Shown: piece by piece, positions 1-9,422 of the stretch
Layout: the number at the start of each line of letters is the position of its first letter
Numbering within the stretch: position 1 is the stretch's first letter
NCBI RefSeq assembly: GCF_003399765.1
Contig: NZ_NFZV01000013.1
Location: forward strand, 1 to 64,000
Length of the DNA stretch: 64,000 nucleotides
Origin: Alkalilimnicola ehrlichii
GTDB lineage: Bacteria > Pseudomonadota > Gammaproteobacteria > Nitrococcales > AK92
Reading direction: 5' to 3'
Notes under the pieces: generated by a model
Seen by the model: the letters and a program-made list of their open reading frames with translations, nothing else
Database searches by the model: none
Told to the model about the DNA's origin: nothing
Translations under genes and position numbers: made by a program

Positions 1-120
1 ATAACGGTAACGGCGGCGATAACGGTAACGGCGGCGATAACGGCAACGGCGGCGATAACGGCAACGGCGGCGATACCGGCAACGGCGGCGATACCGGCAA
101 CGGCGGCGATACCGCCGTTA
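1..120 (+). repeat. 18-bp tandem repeat encoding a Gly/Asn/Asp linker
   Basis: Six consecutive 18-bp units (1-18, 19-36, 37-54, 55-72, 73-90, 91-108) plus a partial seventh, continuing past the left edge. Units differ only at two positions (GGT/GGC and AAC/ACC), so Asn changes to Thr in later copies. Each unit encodes six residues of a flexible acidic linker in front of the carbohydrate-binding module. Copy number may be wrong in the assembly. Confidence 0.95.
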
Positions 121-1426
121 CCTCCGTTTACGCTAGTGACTTTTCCGTAAAGACGACCGGAGGGCCTGCTGCCGATAACGGTTGGAATATCTGGACCGAT
201 GGTTATATCGAAGAGACGTTCAGCTTCAATGGCCAAAGCACGCTCGAAATTGTAGCTTCTGGAGATTATGCCGCAGGCGCTTGGCCGAATATGCGGGTCT
301 ATGTCGGCGGCGAGTTAGTCGTCGACCAGAGTGTCGACGGGGCTACTTGGCAGTCGTTTGAGTTCGATCTGGGCGAGCGCAGCGGCGATAAGCCGGTGCG
401 GATCGAGTTTACGAACGATTATTTCGCTGATGGCGAAGATCGTAACCTGCTCGTTCGTGCGGTAACAGTCACCAGTGGCTTACCTTTGGGCGGAGGGGGC
501 GTGCGCCCTCCTGCTAGCGGTAACACGCCGGTTGGGCGTTGGGGGCAGCTCAGCGTTAACGGCCCCGACTTGGTCAACGAGCGGGGCGAGGTGGTGCAAC
601 TGCGTGGAATGAGTTCCCACGGCTTGCAGTGGTACGGCCATTATATGAATGAAGACAGCATTCGCTGGCTTCGCGACGATTGGGAAATCGATGTTATTCG
701 GGCGGCGATGTATACCGTCCACGGCGGTTATATCGACGACCCCTCGGTAAAGCAGAAAGTCATCGAAACCATAGAAGCGGCGATCGATCTTGGCCTCTAT
801 GTGATTATCGATTGGCATATTCTCAACGATGGCGATCCAAATCAGCACAAAGATGCAGCCATTGATTTTTCGACGATATGGCGCGCCGGTATGGGGATTA
901 TCCCAATATCATTTATGAGATTGCGAACGAGCCGAATGGCCCGGTCAATTGGAATCAGCATATCCGCCCATACGCGGTTGACGTGATCGATACCATTCGC
1001 GCTCACGATCCGAATAACCTTATCATTGTCGGTACCGCCACCTGGAGTCAGGATATTCACGATGCCGCCGATAATCCGCTGAGCGATCCTAACGTCGCTT
1101 ATGCCTTGCATTTCTACGCCGGTACCCACGGCGAGGAATTGCGTAGTCGGATTGATTACGCGCGGTCTCGGAATGCGGCAATTTTCGTTTCCGAATGGGG
1201 TGTTTCTCAGGCGACCGGAGACGGTGGCGTTTTTGAGCAGGAAACACGGGTTTGGATCGATTTTCTGAATGATCGCCGCATCAGTTGGGTGAACTGGAAC
1301 CTGTCGGATAAGGTTGAATCTTCCGCCGCCTTGGCACCGGGTGCGAGTGCCCGCGGCGGTTGGACGCAGGCTCAGTTGAGCGAATCGGGCCGATTAGTTC
1401 GCGAGTTGATAAAAGAGCGACCGTAA
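3..1426 (+). CDS. Secreted modular endoglucanase (linker, CBM36/60-like module, GH5 domain); 5' end outside window, one frameshift
   Basis: The 3' part of a gene whose start lies left of the window; the frame is open from base 3. Product order: a linker of repeated Asn-Gly-Asn-Gly-Gly-Asp (3-110); a module of about 120 residues resembling calcium-dependent xylan-binding CBM36/60 (about 120-480); a short Gly/Pro linker; then a GH5 catalytic domain (about 525-1426). In the GH5 part the acid/base Glu is in NEPNG (929-931) and the nucleophile Glu in SEWG (1193-1195), as in GH5_2 endoglucanases acting on beta-1,4-glucan. The frame breaks at the T run 866-870: five T are present, and six would join HKDAAIDF to [14 protein letters not shown]. 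The break matches the error pattern seen elsewhere in the window, so the gene is probably intact. The family is clear; the exact substrate is inferred. Confidence 0.85.
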
Positions 1427-1456
1427 GCTCACGCACAGCAACGTGCGGAGCGGAAA

Positions 1457-1481
1457 GAAGGGGCCGCTTGTCGGTCCCTTC
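1457..1481 (+). terminator. Candidate terminator after the GH5 gene
   Basis: Nine-base-pair stem (1457-1465 with 1473-1481, one G-T pair) around a 7-nt loop, followed by GCGTTTT. It lies 30 bases after the GH5 stop codon. Confidence 0.6.
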
Positions 1482-1703
1482 GCGTTTTGCGCAGAATCGT
1501 TCTACTCGATGCCGACCCGTTAACGGGCTTCAGCGATGGCGTCTTTTTTGTGTTTTAATTCCTTTCGGCTGCCGAGAGTATTAGCATTAAGAATGCTGAC
1601 TGCTGCTGCGGATTCGTCATGCCTCGATTGATTTTTGGCGCCGATACGAATAGGCAGACCGAGCCTCCGTACGCGCTTCGGGTAGGGTGGGCATTTAAAG
1701 TAG

Positions 1704-2618
1704 ATGAACAAGTACGATTACTTGGGGTTGGATGGTAAGTCGCTGAAAATACTTGTGACTGTGCTTGAGGAAAGCTCGGTTTCGGCGGCGGCGAAACGGC
1801 TTGATATGAGCCAGCCGGCTGTTAGTCATGCCTTAGATCGGCTCCGGGACGTGTTGGGCGATCCCTTGTTCGTCAAATCCGGGCGCGGTATTCGCCCAAC
1901 GGTTCACGCCCGAGCGTTAGGAGAGCAGGCAAGGCGTATACTCGCCGAGATGAAAGCGCTCACCACACCGGCCGAGTTTAAGCCAGGCGATAAGCCGGTT
2001 AGCTTTACCATCGCCGCTAACGACTATCAGCGGGATTTACTCTTGCCGTGTTTGCTGGAGCGGTTGCGGCGCCAGGCATCGAATGTGCACGTGGCTGTGG
2101 TACCTTCCGGCATTCCTTCCGCCGAACAATTGCGGGACGACGGCTGCGATCTGGTCATCACGCCGCACCCGCCGCAGGCAAGCGACATCGTCCAGAAGCG
2201 AATATTGACCGACGACTTTATGTGTTTCTATGACCCGGCGGTGCGCACAGCCCCTAAGACCTTGAGCGAATACCTCGCTGCCGATCATGTCTCGGTTCGT
2301 TTCGGCAACGGAGAGCGAGTGATCCTTGACGACGAACTGGAGCAATCCGGCATTCGTCGAAGAGTAACGCTTACCGTTCCTAACTTTTCCGGCGCGCCTC
2401 CCTTTATCCGGGGGAGCGATTTGATCGCAACCATGCCCAGTTTGTTACGCCTCGGTTCGATGCAGGGTTTAGGAGCCCACCGGCCACCCTTTACCTTGCC
2501 GGAGATGCCGCTGTATATGCTTTGGCATCAACGCCATCATGCCGATCCGGTCCAGCGTTGGCTGCGAGGGGCGTTGGAAGCGAGTGTGGCCGAGGTTATG
2601 GCTTCGATTCCAGACTGA
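1704..2618 (+). CDS. LysR-family transcriptional regulator
   Basis: A 304-residue protein of normal LysR length. The N-terminal winged helix-turn-helix (about residues 10-70) contains SVSAAAKRLDMSQPAVSHAL, the family's recognition-helix signature, followed by the usual GDPLFVKSGRG wing. The C-terminal half is a substrate-binding-like effector domain. It begins about 280 bases after the GH5 gene and precedes a drug-efflux gene on the same strand 330 bases on. LysR genes often control a neighbour, but which one is not shown here. No inducer can be assigned. Confidence 0.9.
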   Translation: MNKYDYLGLDGKSLKILVTVLEESSVSAAAKRLDMSQPAVSHALDRLRDVLGDPLFVKSGRGIRPTVHARALGEQARRILAEMKALTTPAEFKPGDKPVSFTIAANDYQRDLLLPCLLERLRRQASNVHVAVVPSGIPSAEQLRDDGCDLVITPHPPQASDIVQKRILTDDFMCFYDPAVRTAPKTLSEYLAADHVSVRFGNGERVILDDELEQSGIRRRVTLTVPNFSGAPPFIRGSDLIATMPSLLRLGSMQGLGAHRPPFTLPEMPLYMLWHQRHHADPVQRWLRGALEASVAEVMASIPD

Positions 2619-2946
2619 TTCAAAGTCTGCATAAGTGCTATGCCATGTATCTGCTTTATCGAATGGAAGTAATCGATAAACTCTTCTTCGGACCACTCCT
2701 CAGTTGTCTTGCCTCTTATCGTTCAGGGGTTAGCGGAAGCCGCGCTGGGCGGTAAGCAGATGTCTTTAATGGTATTGGGACAATACCGAACCCTTTCTTC
2801 GGCTGGATGAAGTGCGCAAGCGAGGGCATATCGCCGTTGCCGATTTGGTGGCTTGTGCGTGTGCGCCCTTGGCTTCCTAACGCTGCATTTCCCGGCAGGT
2901 TGCCGCTCGGCGTACTAATTCACGCCCTCGTTATCGACGAGGTTTC
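2619..2946. other. Gene-free stretch between the LysR gene and the MFS gene
   Basis: About 330 bases without a convincing gene. The minus strand has an open stretch at about 2710-2540 without a usable start codon, running into the LysR gene. The plus strand has only short fragments. No clear promoter or terminator was seen. It could hold a decayed gene. Confidence 0.4.
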
Positions 2947-4149
2947 ATGCGAAAACCGAACACACTGTCTACGACCCTCCTACTAACCTCTGTGGTCGCG
3001 CTCGGGCCGCTGGCTGTCGATATGTATCTGCCAGCCTTGCCCGCCATTGGCGAGGCGTTAACGGCGACACCTGACGAAGTGCAGCTGACGTTAAGTTTGT
3101 ACATGGCCGGGTTCGCTATAGCTCAGCTATTCGTCGGACCGTTATCCGACCGCTTCGGTCGCAAGCCCATCTTAGTCGGCGGTTTGATGCTTTTTGCCGT
3201 GGCCAGCCTGCTTTGTATTACGGCAACTACGGTTGAGGCATTGTGGTTAGGGCGTTTTCTGCAAGCTTTTGGAGGGTCGGCCGGCCCCGTGTTAGGGCGA
3301 GCGGCCGTGCGAGACCTGTACCCGCCGCGCGATGCGGCACGAACTATGTCGTATATGGGGTCGGTGACGGCATTAGCGCCTGCTGTGGCGCCCTTGCTGG
3401 GCGGCGCTTTACTCTTGTTTTACGGTTGGCAATCTTCGTTTGTGGCGGTGGCCATCTATGCGGTCGGGGTTATGTGCTTGCTCGCGTTGAAGTTGCCGGA
3501 AACGCTACCGCTTGAGCGGAGGCAATCCATACGGCCTAGCAATATCTTACGAAATTTTGCCGTCCTTGCCCGGCACCGCCAGTTTGTCGGCTATACGCTG
3601 ACCAACAGCATGTCTTTCGGAGGCATGTTTGCCTTTATCTCGGGTTCTTCCTTTGTATTGATTGGGACGCTGGGGGTGGCTGAGCAGGCTTACGGCCTTT
3701 ACTTTGCCGTAACGGTGCTGGGAATGGTGGCGGGTGCCTTCTTCGGCGGGCGTTTTAGCCGTCGTCTTGGCATGAGTCGATTAACCTTATTGGGCGCGTT
3801 CCTCGTTGCCGGCGGCGGCAGCAGCATGGGCGCGTTGGCGTTGCTGGATGTGCATACGGTTGCGGCGGTGATCGGGCCGCATACGGTGTATATGGCGGGA
3901 GCCGGTATAATGATCGGGCAGACGATGGCCGGTGCCACCGCGCCGTTTCCGCATATGGCGGGTTCCGCTTCGTCGCTTTTCGGTTTCATTCAGATGACAT
4001 TAGCGGCATTGATTGGCGCTGCCGTTGGTCAATTCCACGATGGGACGCCCACCCCAATGGCGATAATAATCGCTACAACCGGTGCGCTAAGCCTAGCCAG
4101 TTATTGGTTTATTGTGCGCCGGCCGGGTCCGAGAGCGGTACGGATTTGA
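2947..4149 (+). CDS. Bcr/CflA family drug:H+ antiporter (MFS)
   Basis: A 400-residue inner-membrane protein with about 12 hydrophobic segments, normal for the 12-helix DHA1 group of the major facilitator superfamily. The first loop carries motif A, GPLSDRFGRKPILVGG, and the N-terminus has LGPLAVDMYLPALP, typical of Bcr/CflA exporters (bicyclomycin, chloramphenicol and similar drugs expelled by proton exchange). It probably stands alone; the LysR gene upstream is a possible regulator. The substrate is unknown. Confidence 0.88.
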   Translation: MRKPNTLSTTLLLTSVVALGPLAVDMYLPALPAIGEALTATPDEVQLTLSLYMAGFAIAQLFVGPLSDRFGRKPILVGGLMLFAVASLLCITATTVEALWLGRFLQAFGGSAGPVLGRAAVRDLYPPRDAARTMSYMGSVTALAPAVAPLLGGALLLFYGWQSSFVAVAIYAVGVMCLLALKLPETLPLERRQSIRPSNILRNFAVLARHRQFVGYTLTNSMSFGGMFAFISGSSFVLIGTLGVAEQAYGLYFAVTVLGMVAGAFFGGRFSRRLGMSRLTLLGAFLVAGGGSSMGALALLDVHTVAAVIGPHTVYMAGAGIMIGQTMAGATAPFPHMAGSASSLFGFIQMTLAALIGAAVGQFHDGTPTPMAIIIATTGALSLASYWFIVRRPGPRAVRI

Positions 4150-4433
4150 GAAAGGCCAAAGCTGTTCGTTAGCCGAACGACTTGGCGAGTGGCGCACAGG
4201 CGGAGGTGCACTTTTTAGCGTGTTTTGTGTCGCATAGGCCGCCTTTGGGATTTGTTCCCCGGCGCCTTTAGTCGTAGGATTGGCCGCCTGAGCTTTGGAA
4301 ATATCGCCAAGTTCTGTTCTTTGCCGACGCTGCGCGTGTCGTAAGATGTCGATTGCGGCACTCTATGCGGAGTCGCTAAAGGCTTGAGGATTGGTATTTC
4401 CCTTAGTCGTGGATTCAAAGGTTTCCTGCCCGA

Positions 4434-5021
4434 ATGAATATAACGCTTGCTGCTAAAACCCGCCTGCCCACGCCGTATGGGCTATTTCACCTGTATGGCT
4501 TCGTCGAGGAAGGCGGGCAGGAGCATTTAGCCATGGTGATGGGGGATATCGCTGGCGACGCGCCTGTTTTAGCCAGAGTGCACTCCGAGTGTTTGACCGG
4601 CGATGCTTTATTTAGCATGCGTTGCGATTGCGGTCCGCAGCTTGAGGCAGCGATGCATAAAATTGGCGAAGCGGGGCAGGGGGTTATCGTATATTTACGA
4701 CAGGAAGGGCGTGGCATCGGCCTTATCAATAAATTGCGCGCCTACGCAGAGCAGGATGAAGGTGCGGATACGGTCGAGGCAAACGAAAAGCTCGGCTTTC
4801 CTGCCGATGCCCGCGATTACTCCGTGGCCGTAGCCATTCTCGCAGCGCTTGGAGTCAAGCGTGTTCGCTTGATGACCAATAATCCGCGCAAGCTACAAGC
4901 TTTGGAGGCGTGCGGTGTCGAGATTAGCGAGCGCGTAGCGCATCGCGTCGGCGCCTCGGCCGAGAATGAAAAATATCTCGCTACCAAGGCGAGTCGGCTT
5001 GGGCATCTTATTACCGACTGA
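4434..5021 (+). CDS. ribA: GTP cyclohydrolase II
   Basis: A 195-residue protein matching RibA length (E. coli 196). It opens GTP to 2,5-diamino-6-ribosylamino-4-pyrimidinone 5'-phosphate, formate and pyrophosphate, the first step of riboflavin synthesis. The zinc site is visible as HSECLTGDALFSMRCDCG (Cys-x10-Cys-x-Cys), followed by RQEGRGIGLINK of the GTP-binding and catalytic region. It stands alone, without ribB fusion, unlike the bifunctional RibBA. No FMN riboswitch was recognised in the 284 bases upstream. Confidence 0.95.
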   Translation: MNITLAAKTRLPTPYGLFHLYGFVEEGGQEHLAMVMGDIAGDAPVLARVHSECLTGDALFSMRCDCGPQLEAAMHKIGEAGQGVIVYLRQEGRGIGLINKLRAYAEQDEGADTVEANEKLGFPADARDYSVAVAILAALGVKRVRLMTNNPRKLQALEACGVEISERVAHRVGASAENEKYLATKASRLGHLITD

Positions 5022-5065
5022 TTATCGCCTTATCGCCCTTTAAACTTGAGGCGCGGAGGCTTGCA

Positions 5066-5540
5066 TCAGGTCGCTGAAGCGTTTGCCAGTAAGTGGTCGC
5101 GGAGAAAGGCGACAAATGCCTCCTGTTGCTCTTCGTCCACGGTGTCGTTGTTGGTGAACGCAGAAACCCAATGTCGGCTCCAGTCAGAGTTGCCGGCGCA
5201 TAAATCCGTAAAGCTGCCCCACCAAAGAATACCGTAAGCGGGGAGGGTGAGGGCGTTTAGGGCTTGTCGCAGCTCTTCATTCGGGCCAAATACGTCGAGT
5301 TGAGTATAAATTGGACGGCTGGATTCTTTTAAATCCGTCAGCTCGTTAAGCTTGATGCCCCAGCGCTGCGGTTCCATACGCCAAAGATAAGCCGATAATT
5401 CGACGTGATCGCGAAACCACTGCAGAACCGGCCGCGTACCTGCACCATCTTCAGTCGCGCAGCCCAAAGGATAGCGTCGGGGGTCGCGTTGCGCAAGGCC
5501 GTGCGATAGCGTCGAATGAATTGCCTTCCCAGCCGTACAT
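5066..5540 (-). CDS. Hypothetical protein, interrupted by two probable frameshifts
   Basis: Not recognised. The clean part (5066-5467) encodes a soluble, Trp-rich region with QWFRDHVELSAYLWRMEPQR and YGILWWGSFTDLCAGNSDWS. Upstream, a natural start MYGWEGN lies at 5540, and a middle segment FIRRYRTALRNATPDAILWAA is open in a third frame. Adding one base at the AA of 5519-5520 and one near 5452-5458 joins all three into a protein of about 158 residues. Without repair only a TTG start at 5467 is available. It lies between ribA and yjbQ, convergent with ribA. Both repairs are inference and no function is assigned. Confidence 0.6.
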
Positions 5541-5587
5541 GATGTTTCCTTAAGGGTTGCCGAGCTTATGAGTTGGGAGTGCGATAG

Positions 5588-5998
5588 ATGTATCAGGCAC
5601 AGTTTACTGTATCAACGCAAGGGCGTGGCACGCACGAAATCACCGATGCAGTCGGTACTCAAGTCGCTGCGTCGGGTGTGGATGTCGGGCTATGTAATGT
5701 TTTTATCCATCATACCAGTGCGTCCTTAATGATTTGCGAGAACGCCGACCCGTCGGTGCGTCGCGACCTTAATCGTTTCATGGCGCGTTTGGTACCCGAC
5801 GGCGATCCTATGTTCGAACACGACGCCGAAGGGCCGGATGACATGCCCGCGCATGTAAGAAGCGTATTAACTCAGAGTGCATTAACCGTTCCAGTGACTG
5901 CGGGGCGCTTGGGTTTAGGCACTTGGCAAGGGATCTATGTATGGGAGCATCGGGCCTGCGGTGCGCGGCGAAGCATTACCGTCACCGTAGTCGGGTGA
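5588..5998 (+). CDS. yjbQ: YjbQ/UPF0047 family protein
   Basis: A 136-residue protein of the UPF0047 family, a small trimeric beta-rich fold annotated as secondary thiamine-phosphate synthase on the basis of weak activity. Family motifs are visible: NVFIHHTSASLMICENADPSVRRDL near residue 40 and HDAEGPDDMPAHVRSVL near residue 80, with the conserved GTWQGIYVWEHR near the end. The His and Glu residues of the proposed active site are present. The gene is monocistronic as far as can be seen. The physiological role is uncertain. Confidence 0.88.
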   Translation: MYQAQFTVSTQGRGTHEITDAVGTQVAASGVDVGLCNVFIHHTSASLMICENADPSVRRDLNRFMARLVPDGDPMFEHDAEGPDDMPAHVRSVLTQSALTVPVTAGRLGLGTWQGIYVWEHRACGARRSITVTVVG

Positions 5999-6181
5999 CC
6001 TGGAACCGGCGAAAAAGGCGTGCGAGGATGTTATTGAGTAGGGCGGATATCTGCCATATGGTATGCTCTGCCGCCATTTAGGATACTCTGAATGTATCGT
6101 TATCGTTAGCGCCTATGTTTTCTGGCTAACGCAAAGTTGATGTTTTCTTGAGGCTCCGTCAACACGGGATGAGATGCAGCG

Positions 6182-6511
6182 ATGGCCTTGAAGCAGATCT
6201 ACAAGGTGATTTTCTTTAATCAGGGGCAGGTTTACGAAATCTACGCGCGGCAGGTATCGCAGGGTGGCCTGTTCGGCTTCATCGAAGTGGAGGAATTAAC
6301 CTTCGGCGAGCGGTCGCAGGTATTAGTCGATCCTTCCGAAGAGCGGCTCAAGAGCGAATTTGCCGGGGTGAAGCGGAGTTACATTCCGATGCACTCGGTT
6401 ATTCGCATCGACGAGGTGGAGAAGGAAGGCGCGAGCAAAATCAGCGAGCCCAGCGGCAACGTAACCCCTTTTCCGATGCCGATGTACAACCCGAGCAAAG
6501 GTGGCGATTGA
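6182..6511 (+). CDS. DUF1820 family protein
   Basis: A 109-residue soluble protein with VIFFNQGQVYEIYARQVSQG and GFIEVEELTFGERSQVLVDPSEERLK, the hallmark of the uncharacterised gammaproteobacterial DUF1820 family. Length and start are normal. Function is unknown. The promoter of the following tRNA-Ser gene overlaps its last codons. Confidence 0.85.
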   Translation: MALKQIYKVIFFNQGQVYEIYARQVSQGGLFGFIEVEELTFGERSQVLVDPSEERLKSEFAGVKRSYIPMHSVIRIDEVEKEGASKISEPSGNVTPFPMPMYNPSKGGD

Positions 6512-6534
6512 ACTGAACAGCGTTTTCGTATAAT
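6508..6534 (+). promoter_or_regulatory. Probable promoter of tRNA-Ser
   Basis: A perfect -10 box TATAAT (6529-6534) with TTGAAC 15 bases upstream (6508-6513), overlapping the DUF1820 stop codon. The spacer is short for sigma-70, so the -35 assignment is weak, but the -10 sits about 50 bases before the tRNA. Confidence 0.55.
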
Positions 6535-6582
6535 CTTGCGCACCTTGTCGCGGCAACGCCAAGAAGTAGCTGCGCAGATTCT

Positions 6583-6725
<143 letters not shown>

Positions 6726-6852
6726 AGCTGGGGTTGAACCCTCGGAATAGACAAGTAGGGTTCGACGACGGCGAGAATCAGAAAGGACTAGTATTCTGGC
6801 GCCGAATTCGCTACCGTAACACCTCGCTGGCGTTCAGCTAGACCGTTTCAAT

Positions 6853-6966
6853 GGTGGCTGCGCCGGTCCCCCCGCGGCGATAAGCTGTGAACCCCGTCAG
6901 GCCCGGAAGGGAGCAGCGGCAGCAGTGGACTCGGGCGCCGGGGTGTGGCTGGCGTCGGCCGCCTCC
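6853..6966 (+). ncRNA. ffs: Signal recognition particle RNA (4.5S RNA)
   Basis: Contains the conserved SRP domain IV core, with GTCAGGCCCGGAAGGGAGCAGC at its centre (about 6896-6917), and the distal strand CCGGGGTGTGGCTGGC. The ends GGTGGC (6853-6858) and GCCGCC (6958-6963) pair to close the rod, giving about 114 nt, as in E. coli. It binds Ffh and targets nascent membrane proteins. Its place just upstream of dnaX is the usual one in pseudomonads. Exact ends are estimated. Confidence 0.93.
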
Positions 6967-7137
6967 CTAATAGAGCAGAGGTCGAACAGGTTCGCGTTGA
7001 ACGTGTACCCGCGCGTTGCCCTGCGCTCGGCAAAAAATTCGGCGGCCCGCCTAGCTCCTTTCCGCATTTTCTTAAACATCGCTTTGCCGCGATGGTACAA
7101 TCGCTCGATTCCCGTTAGCGTCGATCATTGAGGATTC

Positions 7138-8804
7138 ATGAGCTACCAGGTACTAGCCCGGAAATGGCGGCCCCGCAGTTTCGCTGAGATGGCCGGTCAG
7201 GAGCATGTCTTGCGTGCCCTGGTGAACGGGCTCGATAGCGGGCGCCTGCATCATGCTTATCTGTTTACCGGTACCCGCGGCGTCGGTAAAACCACGTTGG
7301 CAAGGATTTTGGCGAAATGCCTTAATTGCGAGGAAGGCATTAGCTCGCAGCCCTGCGGACAGTGCAGCGCCTGTCGAGAGATCAGCGAGGGGCGTTTTGT
7401 CGATCTAATCGAGGTTGACGCTGCTTCCCGTACCAAAGTAGAAGATACGCGGGATTTGTTGGATAACGTCCAGTATGCGCCGACTCGGGGCCGTTATAAG
7501 GTCTATCTGATCGACGAAATACACATGTTGTCCGGGCACAGCTTTAACGCGTTGCTCAAGACGCTGGAAGAGCCGCCGCCGCATGTGAAATTCCTCTTAG
7601 CGACTACCGACCCGCAAAAATCCCAGTTACGATTTTATCGCGCTGCTTGCAATTTAATCTTAAGCGCTTGCCGGCTGTTTTGATTGCCGAACACTTGCAG
7701 CACGTCCTTGACCAGGAAGGGCTGAGTTACGAGCAGCCGGCTTTGGCGACGGTAGCTCAGGCTGCTGACGGCAGTATGCGCGATGCCTTGAGTCTGCTTG
7801 ACCAGGCCATTGCGTTTGGTAGCGGCGAAGTGCGAGAGCAGGAAACGCGCAGCATGCTTGGCAGCATCGGGCGCGACTTTCTGTTTGATTTGCTCGACTG
7901 CCTGGCGGCCGAGGATGGCGAAGCCATGCTCAAGGTGGTTGGAGAAATGGGCGCTCAGGCTCCGGATTATAGCGAAGCCTTGGCGGAGCTGCTGACATTG
8001 CTGCACACATTGGCTTTGGCGCAGACCATTCCCTCCAGCGTAACCGAGGATGTGCCGCAGCGGGAGCGGTTGCTTGCCTTGGCGGAGCGTTTGGCGCCGG
8101 AAGACGTGCAGCTGTTTTATCAGATTGCGTTAATCGGCCGCCGCGATTTGCCGTTAGCGCCCGACCCTCGCATCGGCTTCGAAATGGTACTGTTGCGGAT
8201 GTTGGCGTTTCGCCCCCAGTCGGCGGCGCCTTCGGCACCGCGCGTTAAGGCGAGCCCACAAGCGCAGGCGCCAGAGCCGAGTAGATCGCCGGAGAAACAA
8301 GCGAAGGCGCCGATGCCCGCTGCCACACCGCCCCCAGCCGATGCTCAGCAGCCGGTAAGCGCTCGCGAGGCTCCAGCACCGGTTAGCCAGCCGGTAGCGC
8401 AGCCTGCTGCCGCTGCGAGTGCCGACGGTGCGGCTTGGTTCGATACTATCGATACCTTGGCGTTGAAAGGGCCGGCGCGTGCTTTAGCGATGCAGTGCGA
8501 ATGGGTCGGGTATAGTGGCGGCAAGCTGCGCTTGCGGCTCGATCCAAATCATCAGCATTTGCGTAATCCGGCACTTGAGCAACGGTTAGCCAAGGCGTTG
8601 GGCGAGCATTATGGCGAGGACTTACAGTTAGAGATCGAAATGCGAGCACCCGAAGGGGCTATACCCGCTCAGCTGGCGGAGGAGCGAGCCGCTAACCGGC
8701 GTCAGGCGGCCGTGGAAACGATCAATCAAGACCCCAATGTCGCCGCTATGCGGGATACGTTTGGCGCCGAGGTGATTAACGGCTCGATTGAGCCTATCGA
8801 TTAA
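7138..8804 (+). CDS. dnaX: DNA polymerase III subunits gamma/tau, one frameshift
   Basis: Clamp-loader ATPase of the replicative polymerase. The N-terminal part has Walker A GTRGVGKTT, a zinc-binding cluster (CLNC...CGQCSAC) and Walker B LIDEIHM. After the ATPase comes a Pro/Ala-rich linker (about 8220-8430) and a tau C-terminal domain. The frame breaks at the A run 7616-7620: one more A restores DPQKIPVTILSRCLQFNLKRLPA and a 555-residue protein. The break lies inside the ATPase domain, far from the tau/gamma frameshift site of E. coli, and no A-AAA-AAG slippery heptamer was seen near the linker. It is most likely a sequencing error. It leads the dnaX-ybaB-recR cluster. Confidence 0.95.
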
Positions 8805-8968
8805 TAGGCGTTGTTGTCGTCGATAGGTTGTCGGTGTCAGTTGTTCCTATCGCTAAGACTATTTCGAAACCGTTTGGTTAGTTTATGGTAGCTTTCGAAT
8901 AAAGGAAACTCTGAAGCTTTACCGAATTCAGAGCTTCTGCTAGTGCGCACCGTACGGAGGATCCGAAG

Positions 8969-9259
8969 ATGAAGGGTGGTTTGGGCAATTTGATGAAACA
9001 GGCGCAGAAGCTGCAAGCGGATATGCAGCGCGCACAGGAAGAAGTCGCCAACATGGAGGTGACCGGCGAGGCTGGCGGTGGCATGGTGAGCGTCGTCATG
9101 ACCGGGCGGCATGAGCTGCGGCGGGTGAGCATCGATCCGACCTTGTTCGAAGACGACAAGGAAATGGTGGAAGACTTGGTCGCCGCTGCGGTGAACGACG
9201 CGGTCCGTAAGGTCGAAGAGCAGGCAAAAGAGCGGATGTCGGATATGACGTCGGCCTAG
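8969..9259 (+). CDS. ybaB: Nucleoid-associated protein YbaB/EbfC
   Basis: A 96-residue protein that binds DNA as a dimer and is usually encoded between dnaX and recR, as here. It starts [20 protein letters not shown] and has the conserved [22 protein letters not shown] core. The start is preceded by GGAGGATCCGAAG. Confidence 0.95.
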   Translation: MKGGLGNLMKQAQKLQADMQRAQEEVANMEVTGEAGGGMVSVVMTGRHELRRVSIDPTLFEDDKEMVEDLVAAAVNDAVRKVEEQAKERMSDMTSA

Positions 9260-9422
9260 GGTTGCCGCCCGGCATGAAATTGCCGTTCTAAGAACCTTTA
9301 GTGGCCGATCAGCTTTCGATGTGCCGGCGCTCCCTTTGGACGCGTAAGTCCGCTGGGTCGGCGCATCTATGCGTGAAGGCGTACTAGTATTCCGGCAGCA
9401 CCGTGTAAGGCATAGAGACAGC

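Noticed and set aside
1-120. CRISPR array
   Set aside because: The repeats are directly adjacent, without spacers, and are in frame with the cellulase linker.
2540-2710. Minus-strand open stretch reading TEEWSEEEFIDYFHSIKQIHG
   Set aside because: It has no usable start codon, a stop lies just upstream, and it runs antisense into the LysR gene.
4150-4433. FMN riboswitch upstream of ribA
   Set aside because: None of the conserved FMN aptamer segments was found.
6897-7100. Minus-strand open frame starting MFKKMRKGARRAAEFF, antisense to SRP RNA
   Set aside because: Its second half is the complement of the SRP RNA gene, and no homologue or good ribosome-binding site is seen. The N-terminal composition is suggestive, but the case is too weak.
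7138-7683. Reading the first part of dnaX as a natural short gamma-like product
   Set aside because: The break interrupts the ATPase domain before its conserved sensor motif, so the product could not work as a clamp-loader subunit.
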